Assembly (NCBI GenBank): GCA_947629215.1
Contig: CANRCU010000009.1
Span: 1 to 19,636, forward strand
Source: an uncultured Clostridia bacterium
GTDB lineage: Bacteria > Bacillota > Clostridia > Lachnospirales > CAG-274
Direction: 5' to 3'
Length of the DNA stretch: 19,636 nucleotides
The position numbers were made by a program, and so were the translations under genes. Of the stretch, positions 14,305 to 19,636 are shown piece by piece. Within the stretch, counting starts at the first letter, position 1; every line of letters starts with the position of its first letter. Under the pieces are notes generated by a model that did not search any database, was not told the DNA's origin, and worked only from the letters and a program-made list of their open reading frames with translations.

Positions 14305-14787
14305 ATGGACACAGGTCATTTCTACTACATAAAAGATCAGTATTTTATTGATTTCCCCGATCCAATGCTTATGCAAAATAAAGAAACGCTCAATGGTAAA
14401 AGCCATGATAGACCGTGCTTTTACGCATTAAAATCTGATTCCGATATTTACTGGATGATACCGTTTTCTTCTCAAGTAAATAAATTCAAAAAAATATATA
14501 ATACTAAAATACAGCGTTACCACAAATGCGATACACTTGTTTTTGGCGAAGTCCTCGGTTATCAGAAGGTTTTTCTTATTCAGAATATGTGTCCGATAAC
14601 GGATTCGTATATAAAAAACGAATACATAGATGCCAAAGCAAATATACCTGTAAGAATTGACGGTCGCCTTGAAAAAGAACTTATTACAAAAGCAAGCCGT
14701 GTTTTGGCATTACAACGTAAAGGCATAAATTTGATATTTCCTGATGTTTTAAAAATTGAAGCAGAGTTAAAATCCAAGCTTAAATAA
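14305..14787 (+). CDS. Type III toxin, ToxN/AbiQ family endoribonuclease (CptN-like)
   Basis: A 160-residue toxin. Family features: FYYIKDQYFIDFPDP near the start, NKE..NGKSHDRPCFYAL (about 25-42), the conserved strand and loop WMIPFSSQVNKFKKI (50-64) where the serine/lysine cluster is thought to form the active site, and FGEVLGYQKVFLIQNMCPIT (80-99). The frame is open from 14089 but that part is the antitoxin RNA and terminator. ATG 14305 has GAGG nine bases upstream; ATG 14290 has no site. Such toxins cut mRNA at A-rich sites; phage infection that shuts off transcription frees them, aborting infection. The roughly 46-base, two-unit antitoxin fits the CptIN branch best; subfamily is tentative. 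Confidence 0.9.
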   Translation: MDTGHFYYIKDQYFIDFPDPMLMQNKETLNGKSHDRPCFYALKSDSDIYWMIPFSSQVNKFKKIYNTKIQRYHKCDTLVFGEVLGYQKVFLIQNMCPITDSYIKNEYIDAKANIPVRIDGRLEKELITKASRVLALQRKGINLIFPDVLKIEAELKSKLK

Positions 14788-14808
14788 ATACAAGGCTTGG
14801 ATTTTTTT
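14769..14808. terminator. Terminator after toxin, possibly bidirectional
   Basis: AATCCAAGC (14771-14779) pairs with GCTTGGATT (14795-14803), extendable by two A-T pairs, followed on the plus strand by a T-run. The 5' arm lies within the final toxin codons. On the minus strand the same hairpin begins right after the terminase stop and is followed by TTTT, so it may also end some terminase transcripts. Confidence 0.8.
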
Positions 14809-16410
14809 CTACCACGAAATCAATCCCCGGCTGTCATATACGCTCTCGGCATTGCTGTTTCCGCATCGTATTGCACGGTCAAGAGCCATTATCGCAGCAA
14901 CTGCACCGTCAATCTTCTCGGTAGATTTTTCCTTATCGGCTTTTATATTTCCTGCGGGATCTCGTTTGATGTATATGTTATCCATGTGCCAGCGGAGTAC
15001 CGGATGTCCGCCGTGTGCGATACGCTGACTAAGCACGAGGTTCATCAATTCCTTTGTCGGCGGTGACATATCTTTGAAACCCTGACCGAAAGGAACAACG
15101 GTGAAGCCCATGCCCTCAAGATTCTGAACCATCTGAACGGCTCCCCAGCGGTCGAATGCAATTTCACGGATATTGAAACGCTGACCAAGCCGTTCTATAA
15201 ATTTTTCGATATAACCGTAGTGTATAACATTGCCCTCGGTGGTTTGCAGAAATCCCTGCCGTTTCCAAATATCGTAAGGCACATGGTCTCGGCGCACACG
15301 CAGGTCAAGGTTATCTTCGGGAATCCAAAAATACGGCAGGATATAATATTTATCCTCATCATCAAGTGGTGGAAACACAAGCACGAATGCCGTTATATCC
15401 GTAGTGCTTGAAAGGTCAAGTCCGCCATAGCACACACGGCCTTCCAGTTCTTCTTCATTGACAGGGAACGCACATTGGTCCCATTTATTCATCGGCATCC
15501 AGCGGACAGCCTGTTTCACCCATTGATTCAAGCGTAGCTGTCGGAATGTATTTTCTTCACCCGGATTTTCTTTTGCCGATGCGCAGGCGGTTTTTACTTT
15601 TTCGATATCTACAGTTATACCAAGTGACGGATTAGCCTTTTTCCACACCTTCGGGTCTGTCCAATCGTCCTCTTCATCTGCGCCATATATGACAGGGTAA
15701 AAAGTATCATCGTGTTTTCTGCCTTCGAGAATGTCTTTTGCTTTTTGGTGTACTTCATAACAAATCGAATTCGTGTCCGTTCCGGCTGTGGTAATAAGGA
15801 AACACAGCGGCTGCATTCGGGCATCGCCCGAACCTTTGGTCATAACATCATACAGCTTGCGATTCGGCTGTATATGAAGTTCATCAAAGACAACACCGTG
15901 AATATTGAAACCATGCTTTGAATACGCTTCGGCAGACAAAACTTGATAAAAACTATTAGTCGGCTCGTACACGATTCGTTTTTGAGATTTTAATACTTTT
16001 ACTCGTTTTTTCAAAGCCGGACACAGCTCGACCATATCCGCCGCCACATCAAAAACGATAGATGCCTGCTGTCGGTCGGCGGCGCAGCCGTAAACCTCGG
16101 CTCGTTGTTCTCCGTCACCACAGGTCAGCAGCAACGCAACCGCCGCCGCAAGCTCTGATTTGCCCATTTTCTTGGGTATTTCAACGTAAGCGATATTAAA
16201 TTGGCGATATCCATTAGGCTTTAAAATGCCGAAAATATCGCGGATAATCTGCTCCTGCCAGTCTATCAACTCAAACGGCATTCCTGCCCATTTGCCTTTG
16301 GTGTGGCACAGGCATTCGATAAAATTCACAGCATAGTCCGCCGCCGTTTCATTGTAAACCGAGGTCTTTGCCTTGAATTTTGTAGGCTTATATTTTTTCA
16401 GCTTTCGCAT
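14809..16410 (-). CDS. terL: Terminase large subunit (Terminase_1 type)
   Basis: A 533-residue packaging motor. The ATPase half has an adenine-motif region (FELIDWQEQIIRDIF, 46-60), a Walker A of phage type VEIPKKMGKSE (76-86), and Walker B VVFDELH (173-179) with a LITTAGT coupling motif (206-212). The nuclease half starts near 320; YGGLDLSSTTDITAF (328-342) supplies the first metal-binding Asp332. ATG 16410 has GAGGAAGGG seven bases upstream; the upstream TTG at 16428 is not needed. No small subunit gene is recognised next to it in this window: the genes immediately upstream are tiny accessory genes, and the portal is displaced by about 1.8 kb downstream. Confidence 0.96.
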   Translation of the reverse strand: MRKLKKYKPTKFKAKTSVYNETAADYAVNFIECLCHTKGKWAGMPFELIDWQEQIIRDIFGILKPNGYRQFNIAYVEIPKKMGKSELAAAVALLLTCGDGEQRAEVYGCAADRQQASIVFDVAADMVELCPALKKRVKVLKSQKRIVYEPTNSFYQVLSAEAYSKHGFNIHGVVFDELHIQPNRKLYDVMTKGSGDARMQPLCFLITTAGTDTNSICYEVHQKAKDILEGRKHDDTFYPVIYGADEEDDWTDPKVWKKANPSLGITVDIEKVKTACASAKENPGEENTFRQLRLNQWVKQAVRWMPMNKWDQCAFPVNEEELEGRVCYGGLDLSSTTDITAFVLVFPPLDDEDKYYILPYFWIPEDNLDLRVRRDHVPYDIWKRQGFLQTTEGNVIHYGYIEKFIERLGQRFNIREIAFDRWGAVQMVQNLEGMGFTVVPFGQGFKDMSPPTKELMNLVLSQRIAHGGHPVLRWHMDNIYIKRDPAGNIKADKEKSTEKIDGAVAAIMALDRAIRCGNSNAESVYDSRGLISW

Positions 16411-16430
16411 ATCAAATCCCTTCCTCAAAG

Positions 16431-16455
16431 TAAAACAGAGCCTTGCGGCTCCGTT
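16431..16455 (-). terminator. Weak terminator between the gene at 16464 and terL
   Basis: Minus-strand ACGGAGCC-GCAA-GGCTCTGT, eight pairs with one G-U, followed by only TTTTA. It lies eight bases after the stop codon and 21 bases before the terL start. The short T-run suggests partial termination with read-through into terL. Confidence 0.6.
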
Positions 16456-16463
16456 AAAAATTA

Positions 16464-16646
16464 TTATGCAAACTCAATGGTCAGCATTCCGAGGCTGCCG
16501 AGGAAGTAATCGTTTTCGATGTATGGGTCTTCCGAGAAGGTTTCCTTCGATTCGGCTATCATCCTCTTGAGCCTTTCCTCTCCGACCTGTTCCTTGACTG
16601 CTTTTCTTGTTGTTTTCTTTCCGTTGATGTAAAAGTTTGTTTTCAT
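16464..16646 (-). CDS. Small hypothetical protein (60 aa) upstream of terL
   Basis: A 60-residue soluble protein, MKTNFYINGKKTTRKAVKEQ at the N-terminus (basic) and an acidic, hydrophobic C-terminal half with NDYFLGSLGMLTIEFA. No family recognised. The start follows CGGAGG, and its ATG overlaps the stop of leader ORF C as ATGA. It has its own 5' element and its own terminator, so it is a separate unit rather than a normal member of the packaging operon. It is too short to be a typical small terminase subunit. Confidence 0.6.
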   Translation of the reverse strand: MKTNFYINGKKTTRKAVKEQVGEERLKRMIAESKETFSEDPYIENDYFLGSLGMLTIEFA

Positions 16647-16699
16647 TTTGCAGACCTCCGTTTTTGTTGTTTTGTGGTGTTCCCCTTTGTTGTGTACAT
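16643..16699 (-). CDS. Leader ORF C (18 codons)
   Basis: Encodes MYTTKGNTTKQQKRRSAK and stops in TGA overlapping the ATG of the gene at 16646 (ATGA). AGAGG lies four bases before its start. The next gene's own CGGAGG site is inside the leader codons CGG AGG. The shared plan with leaders A and B suggests translation coupling; expression is unproven. Confidence 0.5.
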   Translation of the reverse strand: MYTTKGNTTKQQKRRSAK

Positions 16700-16780
16700 A
16701 TTACCTCTGAACCGCATATTTATCAACTAAATTCGAGACAATATACTACACAAATATTACGGAAGTTATCAAGGGAAATG
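16677..16780 (-). repeat. Intergenic 5' element, copy C
   Basis: Close to copy B over its whole length, including the upstream block TGATAACTTCCGTAATATTT, the core GTGTAGTATAT, TTGATAAATA and GTTCAGAGGTAATATG. TTGATA lies 18 bases before TAGTAT, a possible promoter in this copy. Confidence 0.7.
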
Positions 16781-16792
16781 TGTGTATCTTAT

Positions 16793-16847
16793 GCAGGAGA
16801 CACAGACAAAGGCTCCGTTTGCCGGAACCCTTGTCTGTATATCCTGC
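16793..16847 (-). repeat. Long intergenic hairpin after the gene at 16855
   Basis: Outer pairing GCAGGA/TCCTGC and an inner stem of 15 pairs, CAGACAAGGGTTCCG with CGGAGCCTTTGTCTG; in the minus-strand RNA the two irregular positions are G-U pairs, on the plus strand A-C mismatches. No T-run follows on the minus strand, so it is not a standard terminator. A relative lies at 17320-17372. Confidence 0.65.
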
Positions 16848-16854
16848 GGCCGTA

Positions 16855-17172
16855 TTATTTTCTTAAAACATCTATAAACCAATTTACTCCGTTGTGGTAT
16901 TCGCCCGTTGCTTTTTCGAGTACCGTTTTATCCTCAACGCTGTGGAGCGATTTTCCTACCTTGATGAACCTTATCTCTTCAAAGCCTTTTATCGTGCTGC
17001 GGTAAACATAAGCCGTTCTGCTTTCGCCATTGTAGCTTTTGCCGTCCCAGCCGTTGAAACTGAATGTTATCTTTTCATTTGTCCTGCGGAAGTAGATTTC
17101 AAAATCCTCTCTTGTTATTGCGGTCCTATAATGCAGTAATTTGAAGCGGTCAAGTAAATCTTTGATTTTCAT
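16855..17172 (-). CDS. Small hypothetical protein (105 aa)
   Basis: A 105-residue protein of unknown family, rich in aromatic residues: MKIKDLLDRFKLLHYRTAIT, EDFEIYFRRTNEKITFSFNG, WDGKSYNGESRTAYVYRSTI and a C-terminal EYHNGVNWFIDVLRK. The pattern suggests an alpha/beta soluble fold without signal or membrane segments. Its ATG overlaps the TGA of leader ORF B, with CGGAGG inside the leader. It is bounded by copy B of the 5' element upstream and a long hairpin downstream. Confidence 0.6.
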   Translation of the reverse strand: MKIKDLLDRFKLLHYRTAITREDFEIYFRRTNEKITFSFNGWDGKSYNGESRTAYVYRSTIKGFEEIRFIKVGKSLHSVEDKTVLEKATGEYHNGVNWFIDVLRK

Positions 17173-17225
17173 TTTGTGTTCCTCCGTTTTTCTTGTTTTG
17201 GGGTGTTCCCCTTTGGTAGTGTCAT
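17169..17225 (-). CDS. Leader ORF B (18 codons)
   Basis: Encodes MTLPKGNTPKQEKRRNTK, the same length as leader C and identical at 11 of 18 positions, ending in TGA overlapping the next ATG. AGAGG lies four bases before its start. The CGG AGG codons double as the next gene's ribosome binding site, so part of the similarity may be due to that. Confidence 0.5.
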   Translation of the reverse strand: MTLPKGNTPKQEKRRNTK

Positions 17226-17307
17226 ATTACCTCTGAACGGCCTATTTATCAACTAAATCTGAGGTCATATACTACACAAATATTACGGAAGTTATCATGG
17301 GAAATAT
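17202..17307 (-). repeat. Intergenic 5' element, copy B
   Basis: Runs from the GGGGAACACC block through the leader start, TTGATAAATA, the core GTGTAGTATAT and the upstream TGATAACTTCCGTAATATTT. Nearly the same as copy C over about 100 bases; the differences cluster in the AT-rich stretch between core and TTGATAAATA. Confidence 0.7.
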
Positions 17308-17319
17308 GTGTATAATTTT

Positions 17320-17372
17320 TGAGGTACACAGACAAAGGCTCCGCCCGGCGGAACCCTTGTTTGTGTATCTCA
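17320..17372 (-). repeat. Long intergenic hairpin after the gene at 17376
   Basis: A 24-position stem, TGAGATACACAAACAAGGG and TTCCG pairing with the far arm CGGAGCC...CCTCA, broken at two positions and with two G-U pairs on the minus strand, loop CCGGG. It starts three bases after the stop. No T-run follows on the minus strand; on the plus strand ATTTTT follows. Shares the CAAAGGCTCCG arm with the hairpin at 16793. Confidence 0.6.
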
Positions 17373-17375
17373 TTT

Positions 17376-17558
17376 TTAAATTCTAATTGTTATGCCCTCG
17401 CTGCCGATGTCGATAAGGTCAACTTCCGAATCTTCGTATTCTTCGGGTATCTCGTTTCCCATACCAGTCCAGCTCGGCTCATCGTTATCCTCGTCATAAA
17501 TATGTATCTCGCTGAAGCCAGACATACTCAAAACTTCTATAAAATCCGCTATTGTCAT
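17376..17558 (-). CDS. Small acidic hypothetical protein (60 aa)
   Basis: A strongly acidic 60-residue protein: a short N-terminal helix MTIADFIEVLSMSGFSEIHI, then YDEDNDEPSWTGMGNEIPEE and a C-terminal strand VDLIDIGSEGITIRI. No family recognised. The high density of Asp and Glu is compatible with a nucleic-acid mimic or an adaptor, but this is only a guess from composition. It follows the 74-residue gene by 14 bases and has a binding site of the GGAGG type, so it is the last gene of a three-gene unit that begins at 18007. Confidence 0.55.
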   Translation of the reverse strand: MTIADFIEVLSMSGFSEIHIYDEDNDEPSWTGMGNEIPEEYEDSEVDLIDIGSEGITIRI

Positions 17559-17572
17559 TTCCGTTTGCCTCC

Positions 17573-17797
17573 TCAGTTATAAATTTTTAAAAGCTGTTCA
17601 AGTGCCGTTTCGGTGTCCTTGTCGGCAGGTGCGACATCCAAGCCTCGGTCAAAGTTATAAACGATTTTACCGTTCCGCTTAAGCATGGCCTTTGAAACCT
17701 TACCGCCGTTGATTCCACGGTAGCTCGGCTCGTCAAAATGCTTGAGCCAGTATTCAAACTTGCTGCCGTTTGCCTTTATTGTTCCCGTTTTCCACAT
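17573..17797 (-). CDS. Small conserved phage protein (DUF7678-like)
   Basis: A 74-residue protein with the opening MWKTGTIKANGSKFEYWLKH, then FDEPSYRGINGGKVSKAMLK and NGKIVYNFDRGLDV. It looks like a small beta-rich protein in which the segment G-x-(I/V)-x-x-N-G-x-x-(F/Y)-x-Y-W-x-K-H-x-(D/E)-E-P-S-x-x-G-I-x-x-G-(K/R) is common to many Clostridia phage and plasmid proteins, possibly DUF7678 (name from memory). Function unknown. GGGGGG-type site before the ATG; middle gene of the unit 18007-17376. Confidence 0.65.
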   Translation of the reverse strand: MWKTGTIKANGSKFEYWLKHFDEPSYRGINGGKVSKAMLKRNGKIVYNFDRGLDVAPADKDTETALEQLLKIYN

Positions 17798-17815
17798 TTT
17801 CGTATTCCCCCCTTT

Positions 17816-18007
17816 TCAAATAAGTGCGTCCAGTTCATCATACTCGGCTTTCAGCTTTCGGTACTGCTGTGCAAGGCATTGTGTTATAAAACCGTTTCGG
17901 CTGGCTCTGCCTTTTGCCTCAATTTGCTCAAGTTCCTCTTTGCGTTTTCGCAAGATCCAAGTCTCGCCGTTCAAAATGTCATTGTAGTCTCTTTCAAATC
18001 TTGTCAT
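17816..18007 (-). CDS. Small helical hypothetical protein (63 aa)
   Basis: A 63-residue, charged, all-helical protein: MTRFERDYNDILNGETWILR, KRKEELEQIEAKGRASRNGF and ITQCLAQQYRKLKAEYDELD. Heptad-like spacing of leucines suggests a short coiled coil. No family recognised. Its ATG overlaps the TGA of leader ORF A as ATGA, and a CGGAGG site lies within that leader. First gene of a three-gene unit with the two small genes downstream, spaced by 18 and 14 bases. Confidence 0.6.
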   Translation of the reverse strand: MTRFERDYNDILNGETWILRKRKEELEQIEAKGRASRNGFITQCLAQQYRKLKAEYDELDALI

Positions 18008-18063
18008 GTTTTTACCTCCGTTATTTTTAATCCGCCGGAGCTGTTCCCCTTTGGTAGTGACAT
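18004..18063 (-). CDS. Leader ORF A (19 codons)
   Basis: Encodes MSLPKGNSSGGLKITEVKT and ends in TGA overlapping the next ATG. The first seven codons match leader B closely (M-x-L-P-K-G-N), but the second half is unrelated and one codon longer. The ribosome site CGGAGG is read in a different frame here, yet the ATGA overlap is kept, which favours selection for the overlap itself. Confidence 0.5.
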   Translation of the reverse strand: MSLPKGNSSGGLKITEVKT

Positions 18064-18120
18064 ATTACCTCTGAACGGTTTATTTATCAACTTATTTTTC
18101 TGAAATATACTACACAAATA
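18041..18120 (-). repeat. Intergenic 5' element, copy A
   Basis: Keeps TATTTGTGTAGTATAT, GTTGATAAATA, CCGTTCAGAGGTAATATG and the CAAAGGGGAACA block of copies B and C; the sequence upstream of the core is different and AT-rich. Confidence 0.7.
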
Positions 18121-18161
18121 ACAGAAGTATTTTACTTAAAAAACTGTAAAATATATGTACG

Positions 18162-18191
18162 CAAAAACAGAGCCTTGAGGCTCCGCTTTTG
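18162..18191 (-). terminator. Intrinsic terminator after the zinc ribbon gene
   Basis: Minus-strand GCGGAGCC-TCAA-GGCTCTGT followed by TTTTTGC; flanking AAAA and TTTT extend the stem. It closes the amidoligase, cyclotransferase and zinc ribbon unit before copy A of the 5' element. Confidence 0.8.
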
Positions 18192-18197
18192 TTGTTT

Positions 18198-18407
18198 TCA
18201 GTTTACATAAATGTTGTAGCTGCGGTGGATTATCGCCAGTATTTTTTCCTGTTCTTCCTTGTCAACACCTATGCTTTCCAAAGCCTCGCGTGTGCCACAG
18301 TCGGGGCAAATTTCGCCGTATTCGGCGGTTCTGGAAATGGCAGGTCGGACATTGTAGACCGCACCGCATTTGGGGCAAATTTTTGAAATTTTGGGGTTCG
18401 TTTTCAT
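18198..18407 (-). CDS. Small zinc ribbon protein (69 aa)
   Basis: A 69-residue protein with two knuckles, CPKCG (Cys11, Cys14) and CPDCG (Cys34, Cys37), 19 residues apart: a classic treble-strand zinc ribbon, here with the spacer YNVRPAISRTAEYGEI. The C-terminal half (VDKEEQEKILAIIHRSYNIY) is a helix that may bind a partner. Its ATG overlaps the cyclotransferase stop as ATGA, so the two are made together. It may be an adaptor or a target of the neighbouring amidoligase; this is inference from position only. Confidence 0.75.
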   Translation of the reverse strand: MKTNPKISKICPKCGAVYNVRPAISRTAEYGEICPDCGTREALESIGVDKEEQEKILAIIHRSYNIYVN

Positions 18408-18868
18408 GCTTTCGCCTCCCTTTTGCTCTTGAGGTATGCTTCCACAAGTTTTATATGATCAAAGCCGAAATCTTCGTATCCCTCATGGCAGGTGAACATA
18501 TAATTTCGGCTTGGTATTCCTAACGGTCGTTCCTCATGCATGATGTAAACAAAAGATTTTCTACGCCTTGTTTTTCCCGTTTTGATGCCTTTAAAATCTA
18601 TCATTATTTCTTTTTTGTAATAGAAATCGGGGAAACCCTCGTACCTGTCCAAAGCCCGTTCATCGCTTTCGGTTACTTCCCAAACCGCTACGGGAACGCT
18701 TGAGCCTTCTTTCGGTTCAATGGTAAGGTAGGAGCCGGTCTTGCTGCCCTTGAAAAGCAGTTCGTAATTTTCTATGACCGCCGTTCCCACAGCCCTTGCA
18801 TTTGGGCATCGCCATTTCATTTGCTTAACATTCAGGTTGCTGCCATAAGCCAAGTAGTATTTTTTCAT
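18404..18868 (-). CDS. Gamma-glutamylcyclotransferase-like (AIG2 family) protein
   Basis: A 154-residue protein of the GGCT/AIG2 fold. The glycine-loop YLAYGSNLN is at residues 5-13 and the probable catalytic Glu77 in ALDRYEGFPDFYYKK at 72-86; VAVWEVTESD (60-69) is the preceding strand. Such enzymes release gamma-glutamyl groups as 5-oxoproline or act on related amide-linked products. The frame is open up to 19159, but ATG 18868 puts YGSN at the expected place and has GAAGGG upstream. Next to an amidoligase, a pairing known from comparative genomics, it would undo or edit the amide bonds that the ligase makes. Substrate unknown. Confidence 0.88.
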   Translation of the reverse strand: MKKYYLAYGSNLNVKQMKWRCPNARAVGTAVIENYELLFKGSKTGSYLTIEPKEGSSVPVAVWEVTESDERALDRYEGFPDFYYKKEIMIDFKGIKTGKTRRRKSFVYIMHEERPLGIPSRNYMFTCHEGYEDFGFDHIKLVEAYLKSKREAKA

Positions 18869-18897
18869 AAAAATCAATCCCTTCAAAAAGTTTTTCT

Positions 18898-18945
18898 CAC
18901 CGCCTAAAGCCCCTTTCGGGGCTGTGGTCTTTATTGTGGGCGGTG
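18898..18945 (-). other. Nested hairpin between amidoligase and cyclotransferase genes
   Basis: Outer stem CACCGCC with GGCGGTG encloses a hairpin AGCCCC-GAAA-GGGGCT with a GNRA-type loop. No T-run follows at once, so it is a weak terminator at best. It fills half the 92-base gap and may set the ratio of the two products. Confidence 0.45.
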
Positions 18946-18960
18946 TTCCGTCCGCTCTCT

Positions 18961-19636
18961 TCAAGCGGTTCTGCCATTTCGGAAGGCTGTATCTCCCGAA
19001 AGTCTTTTTGTAAGGAGTTCCCTTGCGGTCTTGAACTCGTCCCCGATGAAGCCAAGTCTTAAAAGCCAAGTCCTCATTGCGTATTTGGGATTTTCGTTCT
19101 GCTGTGGTTTCGGGCTTGCCGAGCTTACTGTCTTTGCCATTTGGCTGAGTGCAAGGCAAAGCTGAATGTAGCTTTTAAGCTGTCCTGCATGAAACCCGTT
19201 CTTCTTTCCGTTTTCGGGTTTATCGAATTGGAAAAGTCTGAATTCGACCGTGCCCTTTGTGAAGGTGGCGTGGAGGTTGAGCATGTGGTAGCGGCTGTCA
19301 TTGTAATGTCTGTCTCTTCCCCAATCGCAGCCGTGTGCGCCGTACCAAATGTCTGCCAAAGCCGACATGGTGGTCGGTTTCTTTTTGTTGACCTTCTCAA
19401 GAAAGTTGGTGTCGACCATTCTGCAGTATCTTCTTATTCGTCCGCTGTCAAGGTTCAAGGCTTCGGCTAAAAGGCTTTCGTGGCTTGCCATTATGTTGGC
19501 GAGGTTTCTGAGCGTTTTTGCTGTGTGACCGTTTGCTCCGATGTGAATGTGTACTCCGCAGCCTCGGTCGGCATCGCTTTTTGCGCCTGCGTGTCTGAGC
19601 CTTCTTATCAGCTCCTGCAAGGTTTCAATGTCGCTG
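18961..19636 (-). CDS. Amidoligase family protein, C-terminal part
   Basis: The frame enters from the right edge and has no good start inside, so about 224 C-terminal residues are visible. Signature parts of the Amidoligase_2 group are CGVHIHIGANGHT (active-site H-x-H strand), RIRRYCRMVDT, and RYHMLNLHATF followed by GTVEFRLFQF, which supply the glutamine-synthetase-like metal and nucleotide site. These are ATP-dependent carboxylate-amine ligases thought to join amino acids or tag peptides. The C-terminal about 60 residues are variable and basic. It lies upstream of the cyclotransferase-like gene in the same direction. Whether the N-terminus carries further domains cannot be seen here. Confidence 0.85.
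   Translation of the reverse strand, partial: SDIETLQELIRRLRHAGAKSDADRGCGVHIHIGANGHTAKTLRNLANIMASHESLLAEALNLDSGRIRRYCRMVDTNFLEKVNKKKPTTMSALADIWYGAHGCDWGRDRHYNDSRYHMLNLHATFTKGTVEFRLFQFDKPENGKKNGFHAGQLKSYIQLCLALSQMAKTVSSASPKPQQNENPKYAMRTWLLRLGFIGDEFKTARELLTKRLSGDTAFRNGRTA

Noticed and set aside
18869..19159. Longer cyclotransferase starting at 19159
   Set aside because: The extra part lies over the amidoligase end in another frame and has no family match; ATG 18868 places YGSN at residue 8 as usual.

Overview
The window is the structural half of a contractile-tail (myovirus-type) prophage or phage. Purine-rich ribosome binding sites, codon use and the small accessory families suggest a Clostridia host (Ruminococcus/Oscillospiraceae-like); the species cannot be named from sequence alone. 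Almost every gene is on the minus strand and is transcribed from the right edge towards the left. No integrase, repressor, lysis gene, tRNA or host gene is visible, and both window ends cut through genes.

Layout in transcription order. (1) 19636-16464 is an accessory zone: a C-terminal fragment of an amidoligase, a gamma-glutamylcyclotransferase-like protein, a four-cysteine zinc ribbon, then five tiny proteins. (2) 16410-14809 is the large terminase. (3) 14808-13079 is a second accessory zone where the portal would normally follow at once. It holds a complete type III toxin-antitoxin locus on the plus strand (consensus promoter, two pseudoknot repeats, attenuating terminator, ToxN/AbiQ-like toxin, terminator) and two small minus-strand genes. 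(4) 13020-8497 is the HK97-type head: portal, ClpP-like protease, capsid, gp6-like connector and head closure protein, interrupted by an AT-rich metallopeptidase gene with its own promoter and terminator. (5) 8549-1 is the tail: XkdN-like chaperone with a -1 frameshift extension, tape measure, gp10-like neck protein, tail terminator, a small unknown, two paralogous unknown proteins, sheath, tube, DUF2577, DUF2634 and the start of an XkdQ-like baseplate gene.

Three things stand out. The tail order is permuted relative to PBSX: chaperone and tape measure precede the neck, terminator, sheath and tube genes, and the R/S-type genes precede Q. The small accessory genes share a repeated 5' element seen five times; four copies carry an intact short leader ORF starting M-x-x-x-(K/Q)-G-N, and in three of these the leader stop overlaps the next start as ATGA. 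A compact hairpin with compensatory changes sits just before the ribosome binding sites of two unrelated genes, the sheath gene and a small gene before the portal. All starts were chosen by ribosome binding site spacing, and several differ from the longest open frame.
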